A DNA stretch of 64,000 bases from Verrucomicrobiota bacterium (GTDB taxonomy: Bacteria > Verrucomicrobiota > Kiritimatiellia > CAIQIC01 > JAGNIJ01): positions 124,001 to 188,000 of the forward strand of contig JAKLGK010000006.1 in NCBI GenBank assembly GCA_022710725.1, given 5' to 3'. Of the stretch, positions 35,073 to 44,707 are shown piece by piece. Position numbers and translations under genes: made by a program. The first letter of the stretch is position 1. Each line of letters opens with the position of its first letter. A model generated the notes under the pieces. It had not been told where the DNA came from. It searched no databases and saw nothing but the letters and a program-made list of their open reading frames with translations.

Positions 35073-35779
35073 TGGGGTGGATACAGGCATTCTTCTCCTC
35101 GCTTTCGCACGCCATTGAAGGCAACCCGGCCGTGGCCGTTGCAGCGGCGCTGGCCTGGGGCATCTTGAGCATCCTCTTGAGCCCCTGCCACCTGGCCAGC
35201 ATCCCGCTGATCATCGGGTTCATTGACGAGCAGGGCTCCATCAGCACCAGGCGGGCGTTCTGGATCGCCCTGTTGTTCTCGGCCGGCATCCTGGTCACCA
35301 TCGCGCTGATCGGCGTGGCGACGGCGCTGGCGGGACGGATGCTGGGGGACGTGGGCGAGTACGGCAACTACGTGGTCGCCGTGATCTTCTTTATCGTCGG
35401 TCTGCACCTGCTGGATGTCATCCCCCTGAACTTCGGCGGACCGGGCCGGGTGAACATGAAGCGCAGAGGCCTGCTGGCGTCGTTCATCCTGGGCCTGGTC
35501 TTCGGCGTGGCGCTCGGGCCGTGCACCTTCGCCTTCATGGCCCCCATGCTGGCCATCACCTTCAAGCTCTCGGCCGCGAACGGGCTGTACGGCGCCTTTC
35601 TGCTGGTGATGTATGGCGTCGGGCATTGCGGCGTGATCGTGGCGGCCGGGACGTCGTACGAATGGATCGAGCACTATCTGAAGTGGAGCGAGGCCTCGAG
35701 GGGCGCGCTGCGGATCAAGAAGGCCTGCGGCGTGCTGGTGCTTCTCGGCGGTCTTTGGCTTCTGTACACCGCACCCTAG
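35072..35779 (+). CDS. arsG: CcdA/DsbD-like ArsG-family permease
   Basis: The 235-residue protein has six membrane helices. The first holds LSPCHLASIPLIIGF and the fourth LGPCTFAFMAPML, the paired Cys-Pro helices of CcdA/DsbD-type thiol carriers. This sequence type, next to an ArsF-like protein, is annotated as the aromatic aminobenzylarsenical efflux permease ArsG. Whether it moves electrons, arsenicals or both cannot be told from sequence. It follows the periplasmic thioredoxin by overlap and precedes arsF by 9 bases. Confidence 0.85.
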   Translation: MGWIQAFFSSLSHAIEGNPAVAVAAALAWGILSILLSPCHLASIPLIIGFIDEQGSISTRRAFWIALLFSAGILVTIALIGVATALAGRMLGDVGEYGNYVVAVIFFIVGLHLLDVIPLNFGGPGRVNMKRRGLLASFILGLVFGVALGPCTFAFMAPMLAITFKLSAANGLYGAFLLVMYGVGHCGVIVAAGTSYEWIEHYLKWSEASRGALRIKKACGVLVLLGGLWLLYTAP

Positions 35780-35788
35780 GAGAAGGAC

Positions 35789-36229
35789 ATGAACTCACTG
35801 CGATCGTTCCGAACCGTGTTGTGCGCGGGCCTGATGGGCGTGGTTCTGGCCTCGTTCTCTGAAGCCGCCGAGGCCCCGGCGAAAAAGCCGCTGGAAAAGA
35901 CGGTGTTCTATTTCCACCGGACGGCCCGCTGCCCGACGTGCCTGAAACTGGAGTCCTGGACCCGCGAAGCGGTGCAGGCCCGGTCTACCGGGGAGCAATC
36001 GAAGACTCTCGTCTTCAAACCGGTAAACCTCGATGCGCCTGAAAACAAGCACTTCGAAGAGGATTTTCAGTTGACGTTCAGCACCGCGGTCGCGGCGGAA
36101 ATGCAGGAAGACGGCCGGGCGGCCCGGTGGAAAAACCTCGACCGCATCTGGGAATATTCCGCGGACGAGGCGGCCTTCAGGAAGTATGTGGACGGCGAAC
36201 TCGGCGCGTTTTTCAACGCCAAGCCATGA
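35789..36229 (+). CDS. arsF: ArsF-family protein (nitrophenyl-arsenical reductase subunit)
   Basis: The 146-residue protein has a signal peptide (RSFRTVLCAGLMGVVLASFS) and a thioredoxin-like fold with the pair CPTC (Cys48-Cys51), then DEAAFRKYVDGELGAF. It matches the family annotated as nitrophenyl compound nitroreductase subunit ArsF, described with ArsE and ArsG in Shewanella putrefaciens. It lacks any visible FMN motif, so a thiol-redox role in the periplasm is what the sequence itself supports. Its stop overlaps arsC (ATGA). Confidence 0.82.
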   Translation: MNSLRSFRTVLCAGLMGVVLASFSEAAEAPAKKPLEKTVFYFHRTARCPTCLKLESWTREAVQARSTGEQSKTLVFKPVNLDAPENKHFEEDFQLTFSTAVAAEMQEDGRAARWKNLDRIWEYSADEAAFRKYVDGELGAFFNAKP

Positions 36230-36653
36230 ACAGGCTGAAGATACTCTTTCTGTGCACCGGCAACTCCTGTCGGAGCCAGATGGCCGAGGGCTGGGCGCGC
36301 CATCTGAAGGGCGACGTGATCGAAGCGTACTCCGCGGGGATCGAGACCCATGGACTGAATCCCCTGGCCGTGAAGGTCATGGCCGAGGCGGGGGTGGACA
36401 TTTCCAAACAGCGGTCCAAGCGCGTGGCCGAGTTGAAGGGCATCGAGTTCGATCATGTCGTGACGGTCTGCGATCACGCGCACGAATCCTGCCCGCTCTT
36501 TCCCGGCCGGACGAAGGTCACGCACCGCGGATTCGACGATCCTCCGCGCCTGGCGAAGGACGTCCGGACGGACGAGGAGGCCCTGAGGCCTTACCGGCGG
36601 GTGCGGGATGAGATCAGGGCCTTTGTGGAAATGCTGCCGGAGGCGTTAAAGAC

Positions 36654-36657
<4 letters not shown>
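36226..36657 (+). CDS. arsC: Arsenate reductase, thioredoxin-coupled (low-molecular-weight phosphatase type)
   Basis: The 143-residue enzyme reduces As(V) to As(III). The P-loop [10 protein letters not shown] supplies nucleophile Cys10 (and Cys15). The relay pair is Cys82 and Cys89 in [10 protein letters not shown], the hallmark of thioredoxin-dependent ArsC, as in Staphylococcus aureus and Bacillus. The start ATG overlaps the arsF stop, and the stop overlaps the acr3 start. The small thioredoxins upstream could recycle it. Confidence 0.94.
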
Positions 36658-37868
<1,211 letters not shown>

Positions 37869-37891
37869 CGGCCTCGCGGCCCGGCGCCAGG

Positions 37892-37918
37892 ATGATACCT
37901 AGAGGGTCTAGGCATCAT
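37892..37918. promoter_or_regulatory. Palindromic operator upstream of padR (copy 1)
   Basis: ATGATACCTAGA, spacer GGG, then TCTAGGCATCAT: a 12+3+12 inverted repeat with one mismatch. It differs by one base from the copy at 38299-38325. It ends 12 bases before the padR start codon. Confidence 0.75.
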
Positions 37919-37930
37919 GGAGGAGTGATC

Positions 37931-38302
37931 ATGGACTATGTCAATCGCGGGTACTGGAACGCGGTGATGAGTGCGAGCCTTTGCAAGTTCCTCATTCTGC
38001 GGGTGATCAGTGAAAGGCCGCGGCACGGATATGGAATCGTCTGGCGGGTGGCCGAGTTGACGAAACACTTGTGCGCGCCGACGCAAGGGGCCGTTTATCC
38101 CGCGCTCCGCGACTTCGAGAAGGCGGGCTGCGTGGCCAGCCGGATCGAGCGGCGGGGGCGGAGGGAGCGAAAGGTGTACCGGCTCACCGCCCGGGGCCGG
38201 GAAGCCCTCCAGGCGGCCGCGGAGGTCTGGCATCACGGCCTGCAGCGCCTGCGGACGATAGTGCGTCCCGCCGTCACCTCCCGGATGAAAGTCGGCCCAT
38301 GA
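37931..38302 (+). CDS. PadR-family transcriptional regulator of the arsenic island
   Basis: The 123-residue protein has the PadR winged helix: FLILRVISERPRHGYGIVWR, APTQGAVYPALRDFEKAG, then the wing RRGRRERKVYRLTARGREAL. It has a short C-terminal helix, as in subgroup-2 PadR proteins. Three cysteines, Cys18, Cys48 and Cys67, lie in the DNA-binding domain and could bind As(III). It sits between acr3 and arsM with nearly identical palindromes on both sides, the second overlapping its own stop codon. This suggests that it represses itself and arsM. The start at 37931 has GGAGTGATC before it. Confidence 0.85.
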   Translation: MDYVNRGYWNAVMSASLCKFLILRVISERPRHGYGIVWRVAELTKHLCAPTQGAVYPALRDFEKAGCVASRIERRGRRERKVYRLTARGREALQAAAEVWHHGLQRLRTIVRPAVTSRMKVGP

Positions 38303-38328
38303 TACCTAGAGGGTCTAGGTATCATGGG
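38296..38328. promoter_or_regulatory. Palindromic operator between padR and arsM (copy 2)
   Basis: A perfect 15+3+15 inverted repeat: CCCATGATACCTAGA, spacer GGG, then its exact complement. It overlaps the padR stop codon (38300-38302) and lies 77 bases before the arsM start. The 27-base core matches copy 1 with one change. Confidence 0.8.
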
Positions 38329-38405
38329 CGGGCGCGACACGATGACGCGGCGCGAGGGGGCGAGGGGAAGGCGGAGCGATCGTTGCCATGTTACGGGAGA
38401 TCATC

Positions 38406-39233
38406 ATGAAAAAGGATGTTCATGAATCGGTCCGCCAGGGTTATGCGGCCATCGCCGCGGGCGGCGGATCGTGCTGCGGGCCGGCGAAGAGCTGCGGCGG
38501 GGGCGGGGCCGCCGACGTGGCCCGAACCGTGGGCTATTCCGACGCGGAACTGGCGACGCTGCCGGACGGCGCGAACATGGGGCTTTCGTGCGGGAACCCG
38601 GCGGCGCTGGCGGGATTGAAGCCGGGCGAGGCGGTCCTGGACCTCGGCGCCGGCGGCGGGTTTGACGTCTTTCTCGTCGCGCAAAAGGTGGGCCCGGCCG
38701 GGCGAGCGATCGGCGTGGACATGACGCCGGAAATGGTCGGCAAGGCGCGGCGGAATACGATTGTCTTCCGGGAAAAAACCGGCCTGGACAACGTGGAGTT
38801 CCGCCTGGGCGAGATCGAGCATCTTCCCGTGGCGGACGCGAGCGTGGATGTGGTGATCTCCAACTGCGTGGTCAACCTTTCGCCCGACAAGCCGCAGGTC
38901 TGGCGCGAGGCCTGCCGCGTGCTGAAGCCCGGCGGCCGCGTCGCGGTTTCCGACCTGGCCTTGCTCCAACCCCTGCCGGACGCGGTGCGGGAATCCGTAG
39001 AGGCCCTGGTCGGTTGCGTGGCCGGGGCGGTTCTGATCCGCGACACGGAGGCGATGATGAGGCAGGCGGGCTTTGCGGACATCGTCCTGGAATCGAAGCC
39101 GGACTACATCGACGCGATGAGCCGGTGGAGCGATCCGCTCTACCGTGCCATCATCGAGAGGCTGCCGCCGGGCGCCCGCCTGGCGGACTTCGTAACCAGC
39201 TTGTCTATTTCCGCCCGGAAGCCCCGCCCGTAG
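38406..39233 (+). CDS. arsM: Arsenite S-adenosylmethionine methyltransferase
   Basis: The 275-residue enzyme methylates As(III). The SAM site is VLDLGAGGGFDVFLVA, followed by GVDMTPEMV. The arsenic-binding cysteines fit ArsM: Cys62 (LSCGNP), Cys154 (ISNCVVNLSPDK) and Cys204 (VGCVAGA). A Cys-rich N-terminus adds Cys23, Cys24 and Cys30. The start is the ATG at 38406, with GGGAGA upstream. The second PadR palindrome lies between padR and this gene. Its product MAs(III) is what ArsP exports, so the two ends of the island are functionally linked. The last 29 bases overlap the convergent nuclease gene. Confidence 0.94.
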   Translation: MKKDVHESVRQGYAAIAAGGGSCCGPAKSCGGGGAADVARTVGYSDAELATLPDGANMGLSCGNPAALAGLKPGEAVLDLGAGGGFDVFLVAQKVGPAGRAIGVDMTPEMVGKARRNTIVFREKTGLDNVEFRLGEIEHLPVADASVDVVISNCVVNLSPDKPQVWREACRVLKPGGRVAVSDLALLQPLPDAVRESVEALVGCVAGAVLIRDTEAMMRQAGFADIVLESKPDYIDAMSRWSDPLYRAIIERLPPGARLADFVTSLSISARKPRP

Positions 39234-40140
39234 CCGGTTCCGCCGCAGGGTCCAGCGCCGTATTCAGCAGGTGGGCGAGGCGGATGCCAGCCTTCTCGAG
39301 CTGTTCCCGGGCCACGGGCACCGCGGCATCAATGTAGTTCTCCCGCGTCAGGTCCGTGCCCGGCCGGGACCAGGTGAACGGGATATCCGAGCCGTCCGCG
39401 AAATGATACGCCCGGTCATGTGCCAGCTTGAAGCTTTCGAAGGCCCAGTCGAGCGGCGCGCCCGCCGCCCAGGACTGCGCCTGCTCGGGCGTGATTTCCG
39501 CGAGCAGTTGCCGGGCGACGGCGTCCGGGTCGCGCCCGGCCATCAGCTCGTACACCAGGCATTCGTCCCAGACGCTGTGCAGGTTGAGCGGATGGTCCAT
39601 CGGTTCGCTGTCGTTCAGCGTGAAATGCTCGCCCTCGAACGATCGGATGGGGATGAAATTGCCGCCGGCGTCGTTGTACCGGTAGCCGCAGTGCAGCGGC
39701 TGGTGCAGGTCGCCGACAAAGTGCACAAGAAAGCTCACAGCCGCCCGCCGCCGCGCCCGGGACAGCTTCGGCCGGGCCAGCTCCCCGTGCCAGCGAGTGA
39801 TCTGGCTGACGATATCCTGCTCGTCCTCGGGCAGCTTCAATTCGTCGGCATGGTCGAAGACGTTGAAGTCCACGTAATGCCAGCGGTTGTTCTTCGGGTA
39901 CCGCTTGTCGTATTCCTTGTCGCCCCGGATGATGTCCGGCCAGCTGGATACCTCGTAGTCGCCCAGCTGCTTCTTGCCCAGGATGGCGCGCATCCGCTCC
40001 CGGGCGCGCGGGGTGAGGTGGCGGACGGCGATGTCCGCCACGATCGTGTGCCCTTCCGGCCCCCACGCCGGGGCGGCGGCGGGCCACCCGGCCGTCATCC
40101 ACGTTGCGGCCAGCGCCAGTACGATGCGGCTGTTTATCAT
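39205..40140 (-). CDS. Secreted S1/P1-type nuclease (phospholipase C/P1 family)
   Basis: The 311-residue protein has a signal peptide cut after about residue 25 (AAAPA), so the mature protein starts with Trp26 (WGPEGH). In P1/S1 enzymes the N-terminal Trp binds zinc. Further ligands are HYVDFNVFD, FLVHFVGDLHQPLHCG and the HSVWDE segment. These trinuclear-zinc enzymes degrade single-stranded DNA and RNA outside the cytoplasm. It is the only minus-strand gene between the arsenic island and the rhomboid gene. The start at 40140 has GGGGAA upstream. Confidence 0.9.
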   Translation of the reverse strand: MINSRIVLALAATWMTAGWPAAAPAWGPEGHTIVADIAVRHLTPRARERMRAILGKKQLGDYEVSSWPDIIRGDKEYDKRYPKNNRWHYVDFNVFDHADELKLPEDEQDIVSQITRWHGELARPKLSRARRRAAVSFLVHFVGDLHQPLHCGYRYNDAGGNFIPIRSFEGEHFTLNDSEPMDHPLNLHSVWDECLVYELMAGRDPDAVARQLLAEITPEQAQSWAAGAPLDWAFESFKLAHDRAYHFADGSDIPFTWSRPGTDLTRENYIDAAVPVAREQLEKAGIRLAHLLNTALDPAAEPATGGASGRK

Positions 40141-40251
40141 GATGATTCCCCGGGGAAGCGAGCCACCACTATACCCGAACATCTCCTGTTTTCCAGCCCC
40201 CGCCCAAAAAGGCCCTTCGCGCGGGCCGGTTTCTATGCTTAAGTCGACGGC

Positions 40252-41193
40252 GTGAACTGGAAGGACTTCTTCGACCGGCTGGGCATGGACGGCACGCGCT
40301 GGCAGTGGCGGATCATGCGCTGGCAGCAGCGGATGGCGGAGCGCGGGGCGGAGCGCGCCGCTCCCGAAAACCGCGCCGCCTCCCGCTACAAGTTCTGCGA
40401 AACCTGCGGCGCGATCCTGCCGCGAGAGGAAAAAGTCTGCCCGCGCTGCCAGGCCCCCGCGCCGGGCTGGCGATCGCAATACATCAAGCGCCGTCTGGCG
40501 CTTGTGCTTCCAGGATGGGTGCCCGTCACCGGCGTGCTCCTCGCGGCCAACGGGCTGGTGATGCTGGCGGCGATGCTGTTTTTCGGCCTGGGCGCGCTCT
40601 TCCAGCCGGGCTCGCGCATGCTGGTCGCGATGGGCGCCCTGGTGCCCGCGCTGTTCCAGGAAGGCGAGGGATGGCGGCTGATCACGTACGGCTACCTCCA
40701 CATCGGGCTGATGCACATCGCCTTCAACATGATCGCCCTCTCGCAGGTCGGGCCCGTCCTGGAGGAGCAGGTCGGCCGGGCGCGGTTCTTCGTGGTCTAC
40801 ACGCTCGCGGTGATCGGCGGCGGGCTGGCGGATATCCTGTTCCGCGATCCGATCTCGATCGTTGCCGGCGCCTCGGGCGCGCTCTTCGGCCTGATCGGGT
40901 TCGGCATGAGCTACGCGCACTTCTACGGCGGGTTCGCGGGCCGGATGCAGCGCGATTTCTTCCTCCGTTGGGCGGTGTACGGCTTCGTGTTCGGCCTGCT
41001 GGTGGGGGCGGACAACATCGCCCACGCCGGCGGCCTGGTCACCGGCGCGCTACTGGGCTTCCTGGTCGAGCGCGAGCGGGTCCGCGGGGAGCGGTTCGAT
41101 CCGCTCTGGAACGCCCTCGCCGGCCTCTGCGCCGCCGCGACCGTCGGCGCGTTTGTGTGGATGGCCGTGGCGGGGGTGGGGGCTGCGGGGTGA
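40252..41193 (+). CDS. Rhomboid-family intramembrane serine protease with N-terminal zinc ribbon
   Basis: The 313-residue protein starts at GTG 40252. Residues about 48-68 form a zinc ribbon (FCETCGAILPREEKVCPRCQ). The membrane part has the H/N motif GLMHIAFNMIAL, the catalytic serine Ser208 in AGASGALFG and His258 in IAHAGGLVTG. These complete the rhomboid catalytic set. It cleaves membrane proteins inside the bilayer; the ribbon may bind substrates or partners. A terminal helix (GLCAAATVGAFVWMAVA) follows. Confidence 0.92.
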   Translation: MNWKDFFDRLGMDGTRWQWRIMRWQQRMAERGAERAAPENRAASRYKFCETCGAILPREEKVCPRCQAPAPGWRSQYIKRRLALVLPGWVPVTGVLLAANGLVMLAAMLFFGLGALFQPGSRMLVAMGALVPALFQEGEGWRLITYGYLHIGLMHIAFNMIALSQVGPVLEEQVGRARFFVVYTLAVIGGGLADILFRDPISIVAGASGALFGLIGFGMSYAHFYGGFAGRMQRDFFLRWAVYGFVFGLLVGADNIAHAGGLVTGALLGFLVERERVRGERFDPLWNALAGLCAAATVGAFVWMAVAGVGAAG

Positions 41194-41196
41194 GCA

Positions 41197-41280
41197 GTGA
41201 ATGGTGAATAGAAGGCGGATCCGGCTTCCTGTCCCCTGAACCCCGCCTGCCCGCCCTGGCCTTGGCGAAGACGGGAAACC
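41197..41280. repeat. Intergenic repeat, GTGAATGGTGAATAG type (copy A)
   Basis: It starts 4 bases after the rhomboid stop. The order GTGAATGGTGAATAG, CCTGAACCCC, CCTTGGCGAAGACGGG is matched in the same order at 44704-44799. Confidence 0.6.
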
Positions 41281-41377
41281 TCTTGATTCCCGGCCCCGAA
41301 CCGTATTTACTGTGCCGCGCCCGGATGGACCGGGAGCAGGCCACCGGCGACGCAAACGCCCGGAGAGGAAGGATATC

Positions 41378-42547
41378 ATGGCGGAAATGGATTATGGGCT
41401 GACCGAACAGCAACAGGAAATTCGGAGCATCATGCGCGAGTTCGCGGAAGAGCGGGTGAAACCCGTTCGCGCCGAACTGGATGAGAAGGATATCTTCCCG
41501 CGCGAACTGCTCAACGAATTGGGCAAGATGGACCTGATGGGCCTGTACATCCCCGAGGAATACGGCGGGTTCGGCGCGGAGAGCATGCTGGATTTCGTCA
41601 TCGCCATCGAGGAGTTGAGCCGCGTCTGCATCGGCGTGTCCGTCTCCTATGCCGCCAACGCCCTCGGCGCGGACCCGATCATCATCGGCGGCTCGGACGA
41701 GCAGAAGAAGAAATACCTCGCCCCCCTGGCGAAGGGCGAAAAGCTGGCCGCCTTCGCCCTGACCGAGCCCAACGCGGGCAGCGACGCCGGCGGCATCCAG
41801 ACGACGGCCGTGAAGAAGGGCGACAAGTACGTCCTCAACGGCACGAAGCAGTGGATCACCAACGGCGGCGAGGCGGATACCTACTCGGTGATGGCCATGA
41901 CCGACCGGAGCAAGGGCGCGCGCGGCGCCTCGTTCTTCATCTTGGAGAAGGGCATGCCGGGCTTCACGTTCGGCAAGAAGGAAAACAAGATGGGCATCCG
42001 CGCCTCGGCGACGCGGGAACTGATCTTCGAGGATTGCGAGGTGCCGGCGGCGAACCTCATCGGCCGCGAGGGCATGGGGTTCATCATCGCCATGAAGACG
42101 TTCGACGTGTCGCGGCCGGGCATCGCGGCGCAGGGCGTGGGCCTGGCGCAGGGCGCGCTGGACGAGGTGATCAACTACGCGCGCCAGCGCGTCCAGTTCG
42201 GCAAGCCCATCATCGCAAACCAGGGCTACCAGTGGACGCTGGCGGACCTGGCGACGAAGACCGAGGCCGCCCGCGCGCTGCTCTACTCGGTCTGCCGGAC
42301 GGCGGACAAGAGCACCAAGGACATCTCGAAGTACTCGGCCATGATCAAGCTCTTCGCGACCGACGTGGCCATGGACGTCACCACGTGGGCCGTGCAGCTC
42401 CTCGGCGGCTACGGGTACATGAAGGAATACCCCGTCGAGAAGATGATGCGGGACGCCAAGATCCTGCAGATCTACGAGGGCACCAACCAGGTCCAGCGCG
42501 ACGTGATCGGCGCGGCGCTGATCAAGGAGTACGCGTCGAAGAAGTAG
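41378..42547 (+). CDS. Acyl-CoA dehydrogenase
   Basis: The 389-residue FAD enzyme oxidises short acyl-CoA or reduces enoyl-CoA. It has ALTEPNAGSDAGGI and FITNGG-like QWITNGGEADTYSVM, which contact FAD, and the catalytic Glu in QIYEGTNQVQRDVI. The length is standard, and it most resembles short-chain (butyryl-CoA type) enzymes. GAGAGGAAGG precedes the ATG at 41378. The Etf genes follow directly, with the alpha subunit carrying ferredoxin clusters. A bifurcating Bcd-Etf complex that couples enoyl-CoA and ferredoxin reduction to NADH is therefore possible. Confidence 0.93.
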   Translation: MAEMDYGLTEQQQEIRSIMREFAEERVKPVRAELDEKDIFPRELLNELGKMDLMGLYIPEEYGGFGAESMLDFVIAIEELSRVCIGVSVSYAANALGADPIIIGGSDEQKKKYLAPLAKGEKLAAFALTEPNAGSDAGGIQTTAVKKGDKYVLNGTKQWITNGGEADTYSVMAMTDRSKGARGASFFILEKGMPGFTFGKKENKMGIRASATRELIFEDCEVPAANLIGREGMGFIIAMKTFDVSRPGIAAQGVGLAQGALDEVINYARQRVQFGKPIIANQGYQWTLADLATKTEAARALLYSVCRTADKSTKDISKYSAMIKLFATDVAMDVTTWAVQLLGGYGYMKEYPVEKMMRDAKILQIYEGTNQVQRDVIGAALIKEYASKK

Positions 42548-42556
42548 GAAGCCGTC

Positions 42557-42644
42557 GGTAGGGCGGCTTGGCTCAAGCCGCCGCGCGCCCGGGCGCCGCT
42601 TCGTGCAAAAACCCGGGCGGCGCGTTCAGCGGACGCGCCCTACC
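42557..42644. repeat. Intergenic inverted-repeat element GGTAGGGCG...CGCCCTACC
   Basis: The ends GGTAGGGCG (42557) and CGCCCTACC (to 42644) are complementary. The interior contains GGCGGCTTGGCTCAAGCCGCC, a nested hairpin, and GGCGGCGCGTTCAGCGGACG. It fills the gap between the dehydrogenase and etfB. Confidence 0.55.
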
Positions 42645-42663
42645 TCACCGCGCGGGAGAACGT

Positions 42664-43449
42664 ATGCACATCGTCGTATGCATCAAGCAGGTTCCGGGCA
42701 CCACGAAGGTGCAGATCAACCCGGAGACGAACACGCTGATCCGCGAGGGCGTCGAGGCGATCATCAATCCCTTCGACGAGAACGCCCTCGAGGCCGCCCT
42801 CGTCCTCAAGGAAACGGGCGGCGCGAAGGTGACCGTGTTGTGCATGGGCCCGCCGCAGGCCGAGACGGCGCTGCGCGAGTCCATGGCCCGCGGCGCGGAC
42901 GACATCGTGCTGCTCTGCGACCGCGCCTTCGCCGGCTCGGACACGTGGGCGACCTCCTACGCGCTGGCCCAGGGCATCCGCACGCTGGGCGCCGTGGACC
43001 TGGTCTTCTGCGGCAAGCAGGCGATCGACGGCGACACGGCGCAGGTCGGGCCGGGCGTCGCCGAGTTCCTCGGCTGGCCGGTGATCACGTACGTGCGCAA
43101 GCTGGAGGTCAAGGACGGCAAGGCGCTGATCGAGCGGACGTTCGAGGACGGCTACGAGAAGATCGAGGCGCCGCTGCCGTGCGTGCTCACCACGGTCAAG
43201 GAAATGAACGTCCCGCGCATGGCCTCGCTCAAGGGCCGCATGCGGGCGAAGAAGGCCGAGATCAAGGTCCTGACCGCCGAGGCCGTGAAGGCGGACCCGA
43301 AGGAGATCGGCCTGAAGGGCTCGCCGACCCGCGTGGTGAAGATCTTCACCCCGCCCAAGAAAAGCTCCGGCGTGCGCATCGACGGCACCGAGCCGAGCGT
43401 CGCCGCCCGCGAGATCGTCAGCCGCCTGAAGGAGCAGAAGGTGATTTAA
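42664..43449 (+). CDS. etfB: Electron transfer flavoprotein beta subunit
   Basis: The 261-residue protein begins MHIVVCIKQVPGTTKVQINP and has NPFDENALEAALVLKE, CGKQAIDGDTAQVGPGVAE and LTTVKEMNVPRMASLKGRM. All are hallmarks of EtfB, the last being the recognition-loop region that docks to acyl-CoA dehydrogenase. In bifurcating Etf complexes this subunit holds the second FAD; the DGDTAQVGP loop fits that. The start at 42664 is set by the MHIVVC opening; upstream codons belong to the repeat. Confidence 0.94.
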   Translation: MHIVVCIKQVPGTTKVQINPETNTLIREGVEAIINPFDENALEAALVLKETGGAKVTVLCMGPPQAETALRESMARGADDIVLLCDRAFAGSDTWATSYALAQGIRTLGAVDLVFCGKQAIDGDTAQVGPGVAEFLGWPVITYVRKLEVKDGKALIERTFEDGYEKIEAPLPCVLTTVKEMNVPRMASLKGRMRAKKAEIKVLTAEAVKADPKEIGLKGSPTRVVKIFTPPKKSSGVRIDGTEPSVAAREIVSRLKEQKVI

Positions 43450-43483
43450 CGGGGCCGCGGCCCCGGGATGGAGTGAGTTCGCC

Positions 43484-44707
43484 ATGTCGCTTGAAATCAT
43501 CCAGGACAAATGCACGGGCTGCGGGATCTGCCTCAAGGCCTGCCCGTTCGGCGCGCTGACGCTGGAGATGCGCGACAAGCTCGGCCTGCCGCCGAGCAAG
43601 TTCAAGCGCATCGTCAAGGTCGAGGTCTCCTGCACGCTGTGCGGCGCCTGCGTCCCGACGTGCAAGTTCGACGCCATGAAGCTGGACAAGCCCGAGGCCG
43701 CCGCGCCGGCGGACCGGCCGCTCGACGCGTACCGGGGCATCTGGGTCTACGTCGAGCAGCGCGGCGGGCATATCGAGGGCGTCTCGTTCGAGCTGCTGGC
43801 CAAGGGCCGCGAGCTGGCCGACCAGCGGAAGACCGAGCTGGTGGGCGTCCTGCTGGGCCACGACATGAAGGGCAAGGTGGACGAATTGTTCGCGCGCGGC
43901 GCGGACAAGGTGATCCTGGCGGACCATCCGGCGCTGGCCGGTTTCGATTCGGACGCCTACGCGGACGTCTTTGCCGAACTGGTCAAGAAGCACAAGCCCG
44001 AGGTCGTCCTCGCTGGCGGCACGAGCATCGGCCGCACGTTCATCCCGCGCGTCGCGATCCGGGTGAAGACCGGCCTGACGGCGGACTGCACGGGCCTCGA
44101 GATCGACCCCAAGGAAAACCTCCTGCTCCAGACCCGGCCCGCGTTCGGCGGCAACATCATGGCCACCATCATCTGCCCGAACCACCGGCCGCAGATGGCT
44201 ACGGTGCGCCACAAGGTCTTCAAGGCCGGTGCCCCCGACCCGCAGCGGAAGGGGACGCTGATCGAAGAGGTGATGGACATCCGGGCCGGCCGGGCGAAGG
44301 TCGTCGAGGTCATCCGCGAGATGACCAACGAGATCAACGTGGCCGAGGCGGACATCATCGTGTCCGGCGGGCGCGGGCTGGGCGGGCCGGACAACTTCAA
44401 GCTGCTCTTCGAACTGGCCAAGGAGCTGGGCGCGGCCGTCGGCGCGAGCCGCGGCGCGGTGGACGCGGGCTGGATCTCGTCCTTCCACCAGGTCGGCCAG
44501 ACGGGCAAGACCGTGTGCCCGAAGCTCTATATCGCCTGCGGCATCTCCGGCGCGATCCAGCACCTCGTCGGCATGAGCTCCTCGGATACCATCGTCGCCA
44601 TCAACAAGGACCCCAACGCGCCGATCTTCGACGTGGCCGACTATGCCATCGTCGGCGACCTGACCGAGGTGGTGCCGGCGATCACGAAGGTGCTCAGGGG
44701 GGAGTGA
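43484..44707 (+). CDS. etfA: Electron transfer flavoprotein alpha subunit with N-terminal two-cluster ferredoxin domain
   Basis: The 407-residue protein begins with a ferredoxin domain: [12 protein letters not shown] (Cys10, 13, 16, 20) and [12 protein letters not shown] (Cys50, 53, 56, 60). The Etf-alpha part follows from about 80, with the FAD domain [37 protein letters not shown] and [12 protein letters not shown]. This fusion is known from CarE-type Etf of bifurcating caffeyl-CoA reductase. It is about 80 residues longer than plain EtfA. It is the third gene of the Acd-EtfB-EtfA unit. Confidence 0.94.
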   Translation: MSLEIIQDKCTGCGICLKACPFGALTLEMRDKLGLPPSKFKRIVKVEVSCTLCGACVPTCKFDAMKLDKPEAAAPADRPLDAYRGIWVYVEQRGGHIEGVSFELLAKGRELADQRKTELVGVLLGHDMKGKVDELFARGADKVILADHPALAGFDSDAYADVFAELVKKHKPEVVLAGGTSIGRTFIPRVAIRVKTGLTADCTGLEIDPKENLLLQTRPAFGGNIMATIICPNHRPQMATVRHKVFKAGAPDPQRKGTLIEEVMDIRAGRAKVVEVIREMTNEINVAEADIIVSGGRGLGGPDNFKLLFELAKELGAAVGASRGAVDAGWISSFHQVGQTGKTVCPKLYIACGISGAIQHLVGMSSSDTIVAINKDPNAPIFDVADYAIVGDLTEVVPAITKVLRGE

